Positions 11,864-24,190 of a stretch of 64,000 nucleotides of DNA are shown in pieces. Numbering within the stretch: position 1 is the stretch's first letter; each line of letters opens with the position of its first letter. Location of the stretch: contig OY365810.1 in the NCBI GenBank assembly GCA_959347315.1, forward strand, positions 5,202,832 to 5,266,831. Direction: 5' to 3'. Below the pieces are notes generated by a model. The model was not told the DNA's origin, did not search any database, and saw only the letters and a list, made by a program, of their open reading frames with translations. This DNA comes from Bimastos eiseni (Eukaryota > Annelida > Clitellata > Crassiclitellata > Lumbricidae). The position numbers and the translations under genes were made by a program.

Positions 11864-12682
11864 CAACACTCATGAAAGTTTCGATCGTCGTGACATCAGT
11901 GTTATCTATCTCTAGATTTGCACGAACAAGAAAATCAATTACGAATGTTAGATAAATGTTCGTTAGGCTTACTTGGAGATCATGATTAACTATGCTATGC
12001 ATTGTTCATACCTCAGCAATTGTTCATAGGGCAATATTGGCTTTTATGCCATGAAATATGTGACAACAGTCGAATATTTTGTTTTCAACTTACTTTATAA
12101 TACATATGTCTGTATATTGCGCTTTATGAAGACAGTGATACGATGAATAAGACAGTTCGTTCATAAGCCGTAATAAGCTTGTCTGGCAGATATAATTCGT
12201 TCATAGCGCTATGCGGATCTACAGCGACAAGTTAACGAATTTTGTTTCTGGTGAACTAACTCCGCAATCACCTTAACTTTGATTATAACGGATCAGATGA
12301 CAAATAAAAGTAAAAGTTCGTCAGGAATACTCAAAGATCATGAATAAGCATGCCATGCATTGTTCATGCCTCAGCAATTGTCCATAGGTCATTATTGGCT
12401 TCTTTGTAATGAAATATGTGACAACGCTCAAGAACTTCCTTTGGTTACTTCCTTCAAAAACCATCTGTTTATTGAGCGTTTTGAAGAGAGAGAGAGACGA
12501 CGAATCATGTATTTCGTTCATAGGCCATATTTAGCTTGTCCAGCAGACAAAATTCGTTCATGGCACTATGCGGATCTATAGCGAAATGATAAATGACTCC
12601 ATTCCTAGAAAATGAACTCCTCGAGCACTTTAAATTTGGTTATAACTGATCAGACGACAGCCTAATAGACTCAAAGATTGAC

Positions 12683-12793
12683 CTGTTTCACAGTGAGAAC
12701 CATTGTATCCCGATTCACAGAGGCATACGTAATTATTTATATCCTCAGTACATGTCCCATGGACACATGAATTTGACTTGCATTCGTCAATTT
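12683..12793 (-). CDS. EGF exon 8 of the diverged group (IDEC type)
   Basis: IDECKSNSC, TEDINNY, CLCESGYNGSHC. Pro9 is Ser, which breaks the strict C-x-S-x-P/A-C O-glucose consensus, and residue 21 is Asn. Donor GTCAATC is weaker than its neighbours; acceptor CTCTACAG. The next exon upstream in the transcript is 20.5 kb away. Confidence 0.72.
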
Positions 12794-13424
12794 CTGTAGA
12801 GTAAAGCAATAACCTGCATGGAATCTTTGGTAGTATAACCTTGACTACTGGAACAATGACTCGGGCAGTGAGAGCGTCAGATGTTTTGGATTAGTCTATT
12901 ATCCCAACAGGATCTTCGGCGGAGTTCCAACCGACAATGCATTTTGAGAATTTGCTGCCATTTTATTTTGAAAAATTTATCGTTTGTTATTGCCCATACT
13001 AACCTATTATTTAATGCATATCTACACGTGTCTGTCAGTTATAAAATCGAAGCTCATTAGTATGCCAAAAAAAACGCACGATAAAGGTTCCTAAACTGAA
13101 TCTTTTTACTTAAGTACGGAGATTCATACTTCTAAATATAAAGCAAAGAATGCCTAGTAACTCCGATCAATAAAAAACGCTTTGAGGGAGATGCGGATCT
13201 CATATGATCTGATTTTATCAATCAATTCTTAAGAAAGGTTTGATCGTCGCGGCATCAGTTTTATCTATCTCTGGATATGCATGAACAAACCAATCAATAA
13301 CGGATGTGAAATAAATGTTCGTTAGGTCTACTCAGAGATCATGATTAACTATGAAAATTTACCATTGTTCATATCTAAGCAATTGCCTATAGGCCATGAT
13401 TGGCTATTGGGTAATGAAATGACA

Positions 13425-13660
13425 AGTAGAAACAGATAGACACACACAGACAGCCAGGCACAGGCAGGCATAGACTGACCGGCACTGGCGGGCATTTACA
13501 GACAGTGGCAGTTAAGAAAACTAAGGCAGACAGTACAATAAACATCTGATATGCAGCCAGACAGAGACAGACGGACATCGACATAGAGTGATAGAGATGC
13601 AGAATCAAAGAGAAACAGACAGACAGAGACAGAGGCAGACAGACATTGAGACGGCAGCCG
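13425..13660. repeat. CAGA/CACA-rich degenerate microsatellite
   Basis: Interrupted CAGACAGACA and ACACACAGAC runs start exactly where EGF intron sequence ends, marking the left edge of the 19-kb mobile-DNA block. Confidence 0.7.
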
Positions 13661-14536
13661 TGGTTTTGGCGTTTCGGTTGCGGTAGACGCATAAGAAGAA
13701 GGGGAAGAATAAGGGTCTGATTTTGTAGGGATAGGATATTTGCTCTATATAATTTCAACTCAGACTAGGACAATGCCCGACGCATATCATCCTTGTCACG
13801 AATGAGTCGTTAAATAAACTCAAACCGTGTTTAGGCCTCAGCCCATGGTCTCTGTGTTGTGCGCTTGTCTTTAATGATGCTTCCCCTCTTCTTCCATGTA
13901 ATATGCTTAATAATATACATATATGTGAATGCTTGTGTCTGTATATATACAGATATATATAAAATATATATGTGCCGCTGAGAGAGGGAGAGAAAGATCC
14001 AGATATTTATAATTGAACCGGCAGGCCCAACAATTGACAGGAATAACATTATTGACCATAATATACCATAATTATTGGCTGTATGTGCGGCTTTGAGGTT
14101 GCTTATTTGGTTGATGTCCATGGTTTGAAATGTGTGTGTGTGTGTGTTTGGGTGCGCGTAGGTCTTTATGTAATTCATAGATACGTCCGACAGACGTCTC
14201 TTAACTCTTCGCGTGGGACCATCAGCAATACCTGCTGTCATTATCTGGTGCAAATTTTCGCTTTCCATACTTTGCCAAATAAAGACTAGTTCAACGTAAT
14301 TACACTATACTAATGAAGCAAAAATAAGCTAAGCCTATAACTTTACTAATTGCGTGTTATAAGAATAAACACACTTGGCTAAAACGATTTATGCGATATA
14401 AAACAGTTATGATGAAAATTAACAACAAGTTGCAGGCAATAGCTTCTAACTTAGAAGTTCTAACACGGTCAAGACAAATGCTAGACTAAACCTTTGCAAA
14501 ACATTTTCATGGTACATTTACATATGACATCTGATT
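13661..14536. other. No gene seen; SINE-like 3' module and simple repeats
   Basis: Positions 13779-13825 read CGCATATCATCCTTGTCACG and end in GAGTCGTTAAATAAAC, a module that recurs inside the hAT element at 31347-31390. TA-rich tracts lie at 13915-13970 and a GT run at 14131-14150. The remainder is unassigned. Confidence 0.35.
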
Positions 14537-17500
14537 TTTATTAATATTATTATTATTAAATTTGTAACGCGCGCAAGGTCACACCTAAATGTGAATCTGA
14601 GGCGCGGATAGTCAGTCGCCAGGAGAAGATGCAATTACATTTCCAAATCCTTGAAAGCCAAAGAGAAATAGTGAGTTTTGAGTCGCTTTTTGAAGCAAGG
14701 AAGTGAATTTGAGCTACGAAGAGAGAGTGGCAGTCGATTCCATTCCCAAGGAGCAGAGACATGAAATGCACTAGAGCCCATAACTGTTCTGCATCGTGGT
14801 TCAACTAACAGACCTGTACTTGATGATCGCAGGCAACGAGGAGGAATGTAAGGAGTTAGTAGAGCATGAATATTGGTAGGTGTACTGGTGATGATGGCTT
14901 TGTAGGTCAAACACACTAACTTAAATTTGATTCTGAATTCAACAGGCAGCCAATGCAGCTGCTGGAGTAGGGCAGAGGAGCATGTTCGTAGTGGGACACG
15001 CAGCACTACTCGAGCTAACTTATTTTGAATACGTTGAAACCTTGTGAGTTCAAGGTCTGAGAGACCGATAAAAAGTGAATTAGCATAATCGAGGCGAGAG
15101 GAGACAAGTGAGCAGGCTATAGTTTCAGACATATTTTGAGTTAGAGTCGACCTTATGTGACGTATTGCCCTGATGTGGTAAAAACAAAATTTACAAAGGC
15201 TTGTTATGTGAGGTCGAAATGTGAGCTTGCTGTCGAGGGTAACCCCAAGTGTTTTAACAGAGTCTTAAATCGCCACAGCAGTGCCAGCGAGTTCAATGCT
15301 AGAGAGCACAGGGAAAGAACGCAGGCGTTGACATGAGCCAAATACAATTGCTTCAGACTTGTCTGGGTTTATGGCCAAACCAATGAAACAGAACCAATCA
15401 TATATGGATGAGAGGCATTCTTCCAGTTTTAGTTTACCAGACTGATCAGCGACAGAGCAATATGGAGCTGAGTATCATCTGCATACTGTTGTAATTGAAT
15501 TCCAAAGTGTTTAGCTATACGACTGATTGGGGAAAGTAAAGACTGTGAATAATAAAGGACCGAGGACAGATCCTTGCGAAAACCAGGTATGAAACTAACC
15601 AGTGTAAGGCAGTACCAGAGACACCAACGCTTTTTGCAAGTCTTGAAAGGAGTAACTGATAGTCTAGAGTGTCAAAGGCTGCACTAAGGTCAAAACACAC
15701 ATCGTCAATAAATGAGAAGATGTAATTCGATCGGTGCAGATACAAGATCCGTTTCCGTGGAATAGTCTTCGCGATATGCTGACTGGTAGGGACTGAAGTT
15801 GGGAGAGGAAGTAGTGTGTCTCTTGACATGCATAAGAAAAAGACGTTCAAGGATCTTGGAAATGTTAGTGAGGTTGGAGATAGGTCTGAAGTTAGACAAA
15901 TTGCTAGTGTCAAGGTCAGGCTTTTTAAGTAAAGGCGTGACTAAAGCAGATTTGAAGCACGAAGGAAAGCACCCCTCAGCAAAAGATAGGTTGACCAAGT
16001 GTGCAATGAGGTGAGAGAATACATCAGAACAAGAGACGATGAGTGATGTAGGTATGAAGTCCAATGCTGATGATTTTCGAACCATGCTATTGAGAAAATT
16101 AAAGACTTTAAAGAATATGATAGGCGGTATGTCATCGAAGGCAGGGCTGGATAATTCGGAGTCAAGCAGCAGGTCATTCCACACTAAATTAGCAGCACGT
16201 CTACCAAATTTACATTTAAGATCGATAATTTTGTCCAAGAAAATGCAGCAATATTTGCACACAGAGTCTGATTTGCTGTGTCTGGGCGTTGGCAGTTGTT
16301 TTTATCCTTTGAGTGTAGAAGGCGCTGAGCGATGCGCTATTGGTCCCGAGGATTCTCAGCACTTTCAAGTTGGCTGCAGAAATACGAACTTCGTGAATCG
16401 TTCATGAGTTTATTTGTTACACGGCAGTGTCGACGATAACACTATCTGTCCTCATAAGTCCAGAATGTTTCCACTTTCTTTCAAGTCGACGACGTTCCTT
16501 CTTCGCACGGGATGCTTCAGATGAGAGCCATCTAGTAATAGATCTAGATGGTCGCCTGCAACAAGTCTTAATCGGAGCTAGTTTGTCCAATATCAGTGAC
16601 ACTGTTGTTTTAATTTGTTCTGCAAAATCGTTTGCACTGCTTGCAGGAGCTGTGAATAGGTCTGAGTCAATTAACAAGTCACAGAGTGTTAAGGGATCAA
16701 TTGCTTGATGTTTCGGAATACATGACACACTGGTTGGCGATGAATGGAAATCATTATTTTATAAAGTACTAATTTGTGATCTGATATAAGACCAGCATCG
16801 TTCACGTGCGTGTCATAGACTGTTGTTCGATCATCGGCTGCCAGACCGTCCAAGATGTTATCTCCTCGTGTAAGGATTTCAACATTCTGGCAGAGACTAT
16901 AGGTACCGAAGGTATCGGCCAGTATGCTATTCATTCGACCTCCAGATCCAGGGCAATTAAGATCTCCACAGAGCACAAGTCTTTCACCAGCCTCAACACA
17001 AATGGATGACATTAGGTTGCCGAAGTCATTGTAGAAATCTCCCATTGTACCCGGTGGGCGGTAGATGTCTCCAATAGTTATCGATGATGATCTGCCCAAT
17101 CGAACTAGTTGAAGTTCACACGAGGAAGTGCAGAGTCTTGAGGAATGAGGATGTACCCTGACCTCTAATGTGGACCTGTAGATAAAAGCGAGACCCCCGT
17201 CAGACACTGAGCGACCTGGGAGGTTCCATTTCGATGAACATGGAGAACAGAGAAGCTTACGGGAACGATGTCACGCTTGATACAATCAAGAGTGCCAGCA
17301 CAGACTCGCGTTTCACATAGTGCCAGTATGTCTAGCCTCTCGTATCTGATGAGGTCATGCACGATGGCTGAGCGACGGATGGCTGAACGGATGTTGAAGC
17401 TACCAAAGTTTATAGACGATGGTTTCAATGTAGGTTTATTGAACTGTACTTTGCGGGAGAATGGGCCAGGGTTGCTTCCAATGTCACCGGATAGTATCAA

Positions 17501-17620
17501 AAGCAGCGCAACAGCTATGCATGATAAAGAACGACGGCGCTGGGGACGAAATGGCCGGCCAGTACCTAACCATAATAAAGCCCTTGTGATGTGACGCAGC
17601 TCGGGCTTATTCGCAGTACT
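14537..17620 (-). mobile_element. CR1/L2-like non-LTR retrotransposon with (AAT)n tail
   Basis: On the minus strand the element runs from the start of ORF2 (near 17610) through endonuclease and reverse transcriptase to a 3' end followed by an AAT repeat (14537-14558). ORF1 is missing, so the copy is 5'-truncated or its 5' part was replaced by the second copy at 17640-18330. No target duplication could be recognised. Confidence 0.75.
14635..17610 (-). pseudogene. ORF2 of the CR1/L2-like element: 2A-like leader, APE endonuclease, RT; frameshifted
   Basis: In order on the minus strand there is a hydrophobic run ending in GDIGSNPGP (17462-17488). APE endonuclease blocks follow: NIRSA, LDILALCET, DIYRPP, GDLNCPG and SDH. 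Then comes a basic linker (ERRRLERKWKH). RT blocks are the NFRPISNL region, CFDLSAAFDTLD, QGSVLGPLLF and YADD (15474-15485). The C-terminal segment has LDYANSLF, LHWLPV, RSSS and a WNRLPLSLR block, ending at 14635. Frame changes near 17200, 16710, 16260, 15720, 15560 and between the YADD box and 15132 kill it. Catalytic residues of both enzymes remain readable, so it is old but not ancient. Confidence 0.8.
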
Positions 17621-17639
17621 TTGTAATTAATAGTGTGCC

Positions 17640-18330
17640 TAATGTTGGTCAACTTTGGAATGCCACCCAAGAGACGAGTGACAGAAGCATGTTCTAAAGT
17701 AACTGCGGCTTTGTGGGTGAGAGATCGAGAGATTACACGAAGCTGACTAAGCAGGTGGAAGTAGTCACGGGAAACAGCGTTGATTTGCCGAGAAAGAGTA
17801 AGTTCTTGGTGAAGAATGATCCCTACAACCCGAACAGAAGTAGCTAATGACAAATTGGGAAAGCAGGTTGAAAAGGCGTCCGGGTCAAGTGTAACTGGTT
17901 GCTGTCCAGTACCAAAAAAGAAAAGCTCAGTATTTGTGGGATTTAGTCGAAGCCTACTAGAGGACATACAGGCTCCAAGTGAATCTATGGTCACTCGCAT
18001 GGTTTGGACGGAAGGCATCGCATCTATCCCCCGGCAGTGGACATTGGCTTGAGTGTCATCGGCACACAGACAACCCTTGGGTTAGCTCATTACGTACCGA
18101 GGTCCATTCAGACCTACTCGAGCCAGTGACAACACGGGAGGTGCTGCCATTCATGAAAGAGCGGAGCCACTCATGGGCCTACTAGTGTAGCCAAAGGCAC
18201 CACGATGAGACTCCAAATAACAGAATGTCATTATAAACCAAGTCAAAGGCAGCGCTTACAACAAATAGGACCAGAAAGCCCTACTTGCCCTGTGTCCGGT
18301 CAATGGCGTTAGGTCTACAGACTGCGGGAG
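17640..18330 (-). pseudogene. Second CR1/L2-like RT fragment, same strand
   Basis: Degenerate RT motif A (VVSAAFDLVYNDILL) lies near 18220-18280. It is followed by a FMNGSTSRVV segment, a broken ADD box, and SSRLRLNPTNTELFFFG with VVGIILHQELTLS. The same segments recur on the plus strand at 23020-23640, so these two are copies of one family. The 3' part of the element is missing; the fragment runs straight into the 5' end of the element at 14537-17620. Confidence 0.7.
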
Positions 18331-19140
18331 AGGTAAGAAGAAGCTAGGACAATTGCCCTTCATTCAGGCTACGCTCCACATCGGCCCAATGCGCAAAAAA
18401 ACAACAAGACCCCATTTGTAATGTAATGTTGTGCAATGTAATGCAATCAAGATTTTACACAGGGTCCCCTCAAGATTTATACTCACAGGCACTCTCTGCG
18501 CTGGCCTTGATGATGTCAAAGTCACAGTGAACAAAGTTAAAATGCAGATGTTAGCAAATCTATGCACAGTAAGCTGAAAAGAGTTTTCAGTGGTGGGCCT
18601 AAGCAAATGAGTGGTAACAGCTAACGCATAGCCGCCGGCAGCTGACAGATGGCACATGCAAAATAAAATATGAGTTTCACCTCTGGAGGTATTCAGCCCA
18701 CTGTCGCTAACTGGATATGATACCGTTTGTTAGCCGGCTGTAACTATCTACTAATTAGCCTTTGTTTGAGACGGCAATTATAATTATATTAACGGCAGAT
18801 GAGAATGCGTGTCACTGACTATATGCGGTGTTTATGCATCCAACAAGATCAATAGAATCGGAAGTGACGTTGTTCTTTGACAGAATGTCTGATTTCTTCC
18901 ATAAATTATTGAATTCACGCAAATGAATTGAGATTGACGAGGCAGTGATTATTGCCTCAGTGTGTATCCTGCATGACTCAGTAATTAGTTGTTTATTGTT
19001 TTGTTTGAAGGGAAGTTGAATTGATTACAAATATATAGTGCCTAATAGACGTGAAATAAATAACTTGTCATGTCATCGTCCATATGGTCGTCCGTGCACT
19101 GATGACCATATTGCGATCAGTCGGTTTGAAAAAGCCAAAT
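18331..19140. other. LINE/SINE 3'-end module, otherwise unassigned
   Basis: On the minus strand, about 18505-18415 reads GTGAGTATAAATCTTGAGGG and then a tail of ATTACATTGC-like repeats, as in the 3' ends of L2-like elements. The rest is AT-rich with short frames only. Confidence 0.3.
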
Positions 19141-19166
19141 ATTATTATTATTATTTTCGTCGACAG

Positions 19167-19235
<69 letters not shown>

Positions 19236-19370
19236 TATCATCATCATCATCATCATCATCATCCTCCTCCTCCTCCTCCTCCTTCTCCTCCTTCTCCTCC
19301 TCCTCCTCCTCCTCCTCCTCATCATCATCATCGTCATCGTAGTCCTCGTCGTCCTCGTCATCACCGTGGA
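19141..19370. repeat. Compound trinucleotide tract: ATT, CAT, CCT, CAT/CGT
   Basis: Short ATT repeats are followed by about 95 bp of (ATC)n, then about 58 bp of (CCT)n with two CTT interruptions, then mixed CAT/CGT. Frames through it give poly-His/Pro, poly-Ile/Leu or poly-Asp/Glu and are artefacts of the repeat. Confidence 0.9.
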
Positions 19371-19587
19371 GCAACGGGTGGTCCATTTCCCCTTCGACCG
19401 TACTTCTACATGGGAAAACTCAACCATCTGGGTGATCGCTCTGTCGTTATAAAAGTAGGAGCCATTGACTTTACGCTTGTTCCCCAGAGTCAATTGTGAC
19501 GCATTATAATCTAGCCAAATAAGCAGTCGAGCTGGGATTGAAAATACCTCTGAATAGTCGGCTTGAATACGTGCAATATTAATCGTA

Positions 19588-19605
19588 TATATATATATAT
19601 ATGGA
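19588..19605. repeat. (TA)n microsatellite
   Basis: A pure TA run of about 18 bp. Confidence 0.85.
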
Positions 19606-19671
19606 CAATTATTTAAACGCAGCCTGCTACAAATTCTGCGAGCCAATGCCGACCAATATACATATTCCTGC

Positions 19672-20425
19672 TTGGAAATTAGGAAATTAGTCTCAGCACT
19701 GTCTAGACTAGTTTCCATAGTCATAATTTTCCAGATCACAGTCCGTGATATGGGAGTTACTCTTGACTCTAAGCTCACTCTCTCTCAACATGTGAACCTA
19801 GTTGTACGGAGTTGCCACTACCAGCTTCGTCAGCTTCGAGTGGTCTCTCGATCTCTCACCCACAACGCGATCGTGTTTCTTGTTCATCCCTTTGTTTCTT
19901 CTAGAGTTGACCATTGTTGTTCTTGACTTGCTGGCCTTCCTCTTGTGGTTCTGGGGCTGTTGGATCGGGTCCTGGGCTCGGCTGCTAGGCTTATTGGGCG
20001 GTTTCCTAAATTCTCCTCTGTTTCTGCATACATATACGATGTTTTGCATTGGCATCCAGTGTCACAGCGAATCTCATACCGCATTAGTGCTCTTGTGTTG
20101 TGTCCCATCTTACTTGCGTGATCTTTATTGCCCAGTGTCTGTCGTTGCAGCGCGTCGCTTGCTTCGCTCTGTGACGAGGGGTGAGCTTCTAGTTCCACGT
20201 GCTCGCTTGGCTATTAGGCAGCGCCGTGCTTTCTCGGTTGTGGGCCCTTCATTTTTGGAATGATTGCAAGTTTGAGCTCCGCTCATTGGTTGTGGACCAA
20301 ACCGTCGAGTTTTTACAAGTCCCTCATGGCTGTTTTCCTTAGTCGTGGCTAATGCTGGGCGCTATCCTGAGTAGGTTTCCTGAGGGGCGCTATATAAATG
20401 TTCATAATGAATGAATGAGTGTATA
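19672..20425 (+). pseudogene. CR1/L2-like RT C-terminus and 3' end
   Basis: Plus-strand frames give VRDMGVTLDSKLTLSQHV, QLRVVSRSLTHNA, a VLHWHPVSQRISY block and RGELLVPRARLAIRQRRAFS followed by VVGPSF, the usual end of such ORF2 proteins. Stops and frame changes interrupt it. The 3' end has a GGGCGCTATATAAATG motif and an ATGA-repeat tail near 20405-20420. The 5' end is truncated at about 19735, before the ADD box. Confidence 0.75.
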
Positions 20426-20497
20426 TTATATATATATATGTGTGTATTTGTGTGTGTGTCGTGTGTGTATGCGTGTGTGTATGCTCAGTGTATGTAA
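20426..20497. repeat. TA/GT simple repeat
   Basis: A TATATA run is followed by interrupted GT repeats, directly after the LINE tail. Confidence 0.8.
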
Positions 20498-20640
20498 TGG
20501 AATAGACTCCCATAAAGCTCCGTCTCCTACCTAGGAACATTCCTTTTCGTCCGCGGTTAGGCCGGGAGCGCCTCTGAGTAACTATCTTGAAGGGCGCTAT
20601 AACAAATCTTTTTGATTGATTGATGAATTGATAATGTGCA
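20498..20640 (+). mobile_element. L2-like 3' end with TGAT-repeat tail
   Basis: The module ends GCGCCTCTGAGTAACTATCT, a GGGCGCTATAAC box, then (TGAT)n. The same module is found inverted at 28405-28470, so both are 3' ends of one family. The coding part is absent here. Confidence 0.65.
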
Positions 20641-21967
20641 GTCAAACGGCTTCAGCATTGTGAGATGTGAGAACCTGAGTATGTAGGCAATACCCCACTG
20701 TCGTGTTGACTCTTCTTTTATTTGAAGGAGTGGTGCCCGGTGTTAGAGAGTGGCATGCATTATAAGTCTAAGAATTCCTAACAGTGTTTTTTTATTTGTT
20801 TCTTTAAACTCTAATATTGCTGGATAGACGACTTTCAATTGGTCTCATAATCCAAGTGATGGGTACTGTGTATTTAACAGAGAATTGACGGGTATTTGTT
20901 CGGCATAAGATAGGTCTATTATTGCGAGAGGAATGAGTGCTGTGGGGGATTAATGGCAAAAGTTCGTGTAAAATGACTAGCAAGTACAGGAGGTTTGTAA
21001 ATTATACATAAATTCATTAATTTGGAGGAAAGTTATTTGACGAAGAGTTTGAATATCCGTAGTATTGTTGGCATTAAGTGGTATGTTTATGTAGGTTAAA
21101 TACACAGTCCAGTTGCGTCAATTATATGATCGCGCACTCTCTGCAAACAGTGAGTTTCAGTGCCCCAACCATTGTCTTCATAATAATAGAACTTGAAAGA
21201 ACAGTCACAGACGGTCGTATGCCATGACCCTCTGCATGACCGTAAATCATGAATGCTTGATTTTCAGAACCATATCCTCTGTTCCTGCTTTGAATAAATA
21301 TTCATAAATATGTATACAAATTCATAATGTGAATTTATGTATTTATATGGATCTTGATTTAAAACATTTTTTGTACCCTTGCCAATCCTTCTTACACTAT
21401 CTTTCTGACTCTTAGAACAAGCCTTGGATCCTAAACGATTTCGGGTTTAATTTGGTGCGCCATCGGTTGATGCCCTTTGCGTTATCATGGCGGGGCTGGC
21501 TTTTTAGGTATTATTAGACTATTATGCAGGTTACGAGATGGAGACAAAAATCAGCCCAGTGGAAATAATAGGATATTAGAAAGATTTACGCTGGACAGGT
21601 GCGCATGTACATGTATGGAACTATGCGAATTCAAAATTCCACTCAACAATCATGCACTCACTCACAACCCAAATTGCGTTATTGGCTAGGTACGCAAATA
21701 AGACAGGAATGTGGACACATATAAAGCATGACCGCAGATTTACACACACAGGCGCGCTCATCGGTATATTTACAATTAACTTCACACAGACTCAGGTACA
21801 CATTCACGCACATACTTTATGGGCATACATGTATACACTCACATAAACGTGCACACACATAGCCTATATAGACCTACATAAAATCATGCATACAAATGAT
21901 AATGATAAAGATAAAAATAAATTTTAATTATCAACTAGCGCCTCATTGTTGTCGCGTTCAAGGGCTC
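20641..21967. other. Unassigned AT-rich sequence
   Basis: No gene, long repeat or element end is recognised. Positions 21700-21890 contain scattered CACACA words, and 21290-21350 is very AT-rich. Confidence 0.3.
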
Positions 21968-22190
21968 CTTCAGGGACGGACAATTGTCCTTCCCTGACTA
22001 CATGACTAGAAAATTACCCATCCCGGTAAAACCGGGAACGAAAAATTCGCCCCGGAAAATTTCCTCCCCGGACAATTGCCTCCCCCTCCCCAATTTTGCG
22101 TAGGACATTTTGAGAGTTGGACAATTGCCCCTGGACAAATGCACCCCCGGACATTTGCCCAAAGTTTTATGCAGGACCCCCTCTTGCCCT
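21968..22190. repeat. GGACAATTGCC-type repeat cluster, first copy
   Basis: Starts with the palindrome GGACAATTGTCC and continues with variants of GGACAATTGCCYCC, GGACAAATGC and GGACATTTGCCC at irregular 15-30 bp spacing. The same word family builds both arms of the fold-back at 23645-24035. Confidence 0.6.
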
Positions 22191-22570
22191 CACTTGCATC
22201 TGACACGTATATTTATTAGACGAACTATTTACAACTCTGTAGCTTAATTAGACGCCCTACCATAATGACTGACACTACCAACAAAGTCTTCACAGCATTG
22301 CAAGTGACACTCAGTATGATAAACTTATATAAGAAGTCGTGACACAGATAACACACATACGCTCTGCATAGACTCACTTACCTGACGCGTCTTAAATAAC
22401 CCTGTCTTAGATAAAGCATGTGAGTTCTGTATCAAATCCGCCTCCATAAACTAACAAAGATGAAATCATGTCAACTAAATGTTTTGATCAAAATTTGCAT
22501 TACCAGTATCATATCTGCTAACAATTGACTAAGCGCAAGGGGACTATGAATTACGCACACCTTCGGCCAG
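22191..22570. other. No gene or repeat recognised
   Basis: Ordinary-looking AT-rich sequence between the repeat cluster and a CA-rich microsatellite; only short chance frames. Confidence 0.3.
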
Positions 22571-22594
22571 TACAGCCATCTTGCAAGCTGCTCG

Positions 22595-22925
22595 TGGGAC
22601 ACATACATACATACACACAGGCACATACACAGGTACACACAAGCACACACAGAGACACATCAACATACGCACACAGACGCATATACAGACAGACAAACTG
22701 AGACACAAAGACACATGCAGGCATACACAGACGTGCACACAGACACACATTGACAGACACATACACACATACAGTTGCACAGGCACATATACAGGCACAC
22801 ACAAACACACAGACTCACCGACACAAAAAGACACACGTACACAGACATACAGACAGACACACAGACGCACACATACAGACACAAAGACCCGCACAGACAC
22901 ACGCACGTATGGACCGACACACGAA
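22595..22925. repeat. Degenerate CACA/CAGACA microsatellite
   Basis: About 330 bp of interrupted ACACAGGCACATACACAGG-like units, many bearing CAGACA. Long open frames on both strands (Thr/His-rich or Cys/Val-rich) are products of the repeat. Confidence 0.85.
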
Positions 22926-23019
22926 TATTATACATGTGGTCATTGTGCATGCAAGTACTGTGCATGCATTTACAGTACGTGTAATTAGACAGGATTATGT
23001 ACTGCATAAGCCCACTACC

Positions 23020-23640
23020 GATGACCGACTTCGCTCTTTTCTGAATGGCAGCATCTCCCGTGTTGTAACTAGCTCTAGTAGGTCTCAATGGGCTTCGGTT
23101 CGTAATGGGCTAACCAAGAGATCGTATATATGCCGATGACACTCAAGCCAATGTCAACTGCCGGGCGATAGATGTGGTGCCTACCGTCCAAGCCATGCGA
23201 GTGATTCACTTGAAGTCTGGATGTCCCCTAATAGGTTCCGACTAAATTCTACAAATACTAAGTTGTTCTTTTTTGGTACTGGACAGCAACTAGCTACAAT
23301 TGACCCGGACGCCTTCTCAACCTACTTTCTCAATTTGTCATTCTCTACTTCTCTCCGGGTTGTATGGATCATTCTTCGCTAAGAACTTACTCTTTCTCGG
23401 CAAATCAACGCTGTTTCCCGTGACTAATTCTACCAGCTAAGATAGCTTCGTGGAATCTCACGATCTCTCACCCACAAAGCCGCAGTTACTTTAGAACACG
23501 CTTCTGTCACTCGTCTCTTGGATGGCATTCCAAAGTTGGCCAACATTTCAGTCTTCATGCATGAATCACTTCATTGGCGTCCGCGGTGAAAATCTTCTTC
23601 ATTGATCCTGTGGGTTACTGAGACTTGATTCGTCCTGCTT
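23020..23640 (+). pseudogene. CR1/L2-like RT fragment, plus strand
   Basis: Carries a SFLNGSISRVVTSSSRS segment, a YADDTQ box shortly after 23125, a LFFFGTGQQ-equivalent block, SRSLTHKAAVTLEHAS and a degenerate LHWRP block near 23570. It matches the minus-strand fragment at 17640-18330 block for block. Several stops and frame changes are present; both ends are truncated. Confidence 0.7.
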
Positions 23641-23644
23641 CTTT

Positions 23645-24035
23645 TGGAGCACTGGACGCACATTTGCCTCCCAAACATTTGCCCCCCTTCGGATATTTGC
23701 CCCAAGGACAATTGCCCTACCGCCCCCCCCCATTTTGGGTAGGACATTTGCTCCACTCAGACAATTGCCCCTAGTGTGAAGTATGACCGGATGACAAGTT
23801 ATATATTTAACTGTTATTATATAAAATATATGAAAACGAGCAATTAATTATCGTGTCGAACAGGAGACAATTGTCCGGGCGGGCAAATGTCCAATGAGGC
23901 AAATATCCGGAGGGCAAATGTCCTACACTCTTCTGGAACATTGGTCGATATGATTCCTCCACTTTGTATGGTCTTCTGTCCGGGGGCAATTGTCCGGGAC
24001 TATTTTTCAGAGGAGGCAATCGTCCTACACTCCTC
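23645..24035. mobile_element. Fold-back repeat with arms made of GGACAATTGCC-like units
   Basis: The left arm (23645-23775) reads ACATTTGCC, CATTTGCCCC, GGACAATTGCCC, GGACATTTGC and ACAATTGCCCC. The right arm (23868-24035) reads the complements in reverse order: GACAATTGTCC, GGCAAATGTCC, GGCAAATATCC, GGCAATTGTCC, GGCAATCGTCC. An AT-rich spacer of about 90 bp separates them. It would fold into one long imperfect hairpin; no coding. Confidence 0.6.
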
Positions 24036-24129
24036 TAAAGGTACTAATGAACGCAACAGCAATGAAGCGCTAGAATGGCTAGATGATAATTCTAATTTAT
24101 TAATCGTATTATTATCAGAATTAGTATGA

Positions 24130-24134
24130 AATGT

Positions 24135-24190
<56 letters not shown>

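Noticed and set aside
13387..13758. 123-codon minus frame with membrane-like composition
   Set aside because: Largely translated CAGA/CACA repeat; no homology recognised.
19038..19778. Long frames rich in His/Pro, Ile/Leu, Met/Arg or Asp/Glu
   Set aside because: Produced by the CAT/CCT trinucleotide repeat in every frame.
22544..23139. Cys/Val-rich and Thr/His-rich frames
   Set aside because: Produced by a degenerate CACA/CAGACA microsatellite.
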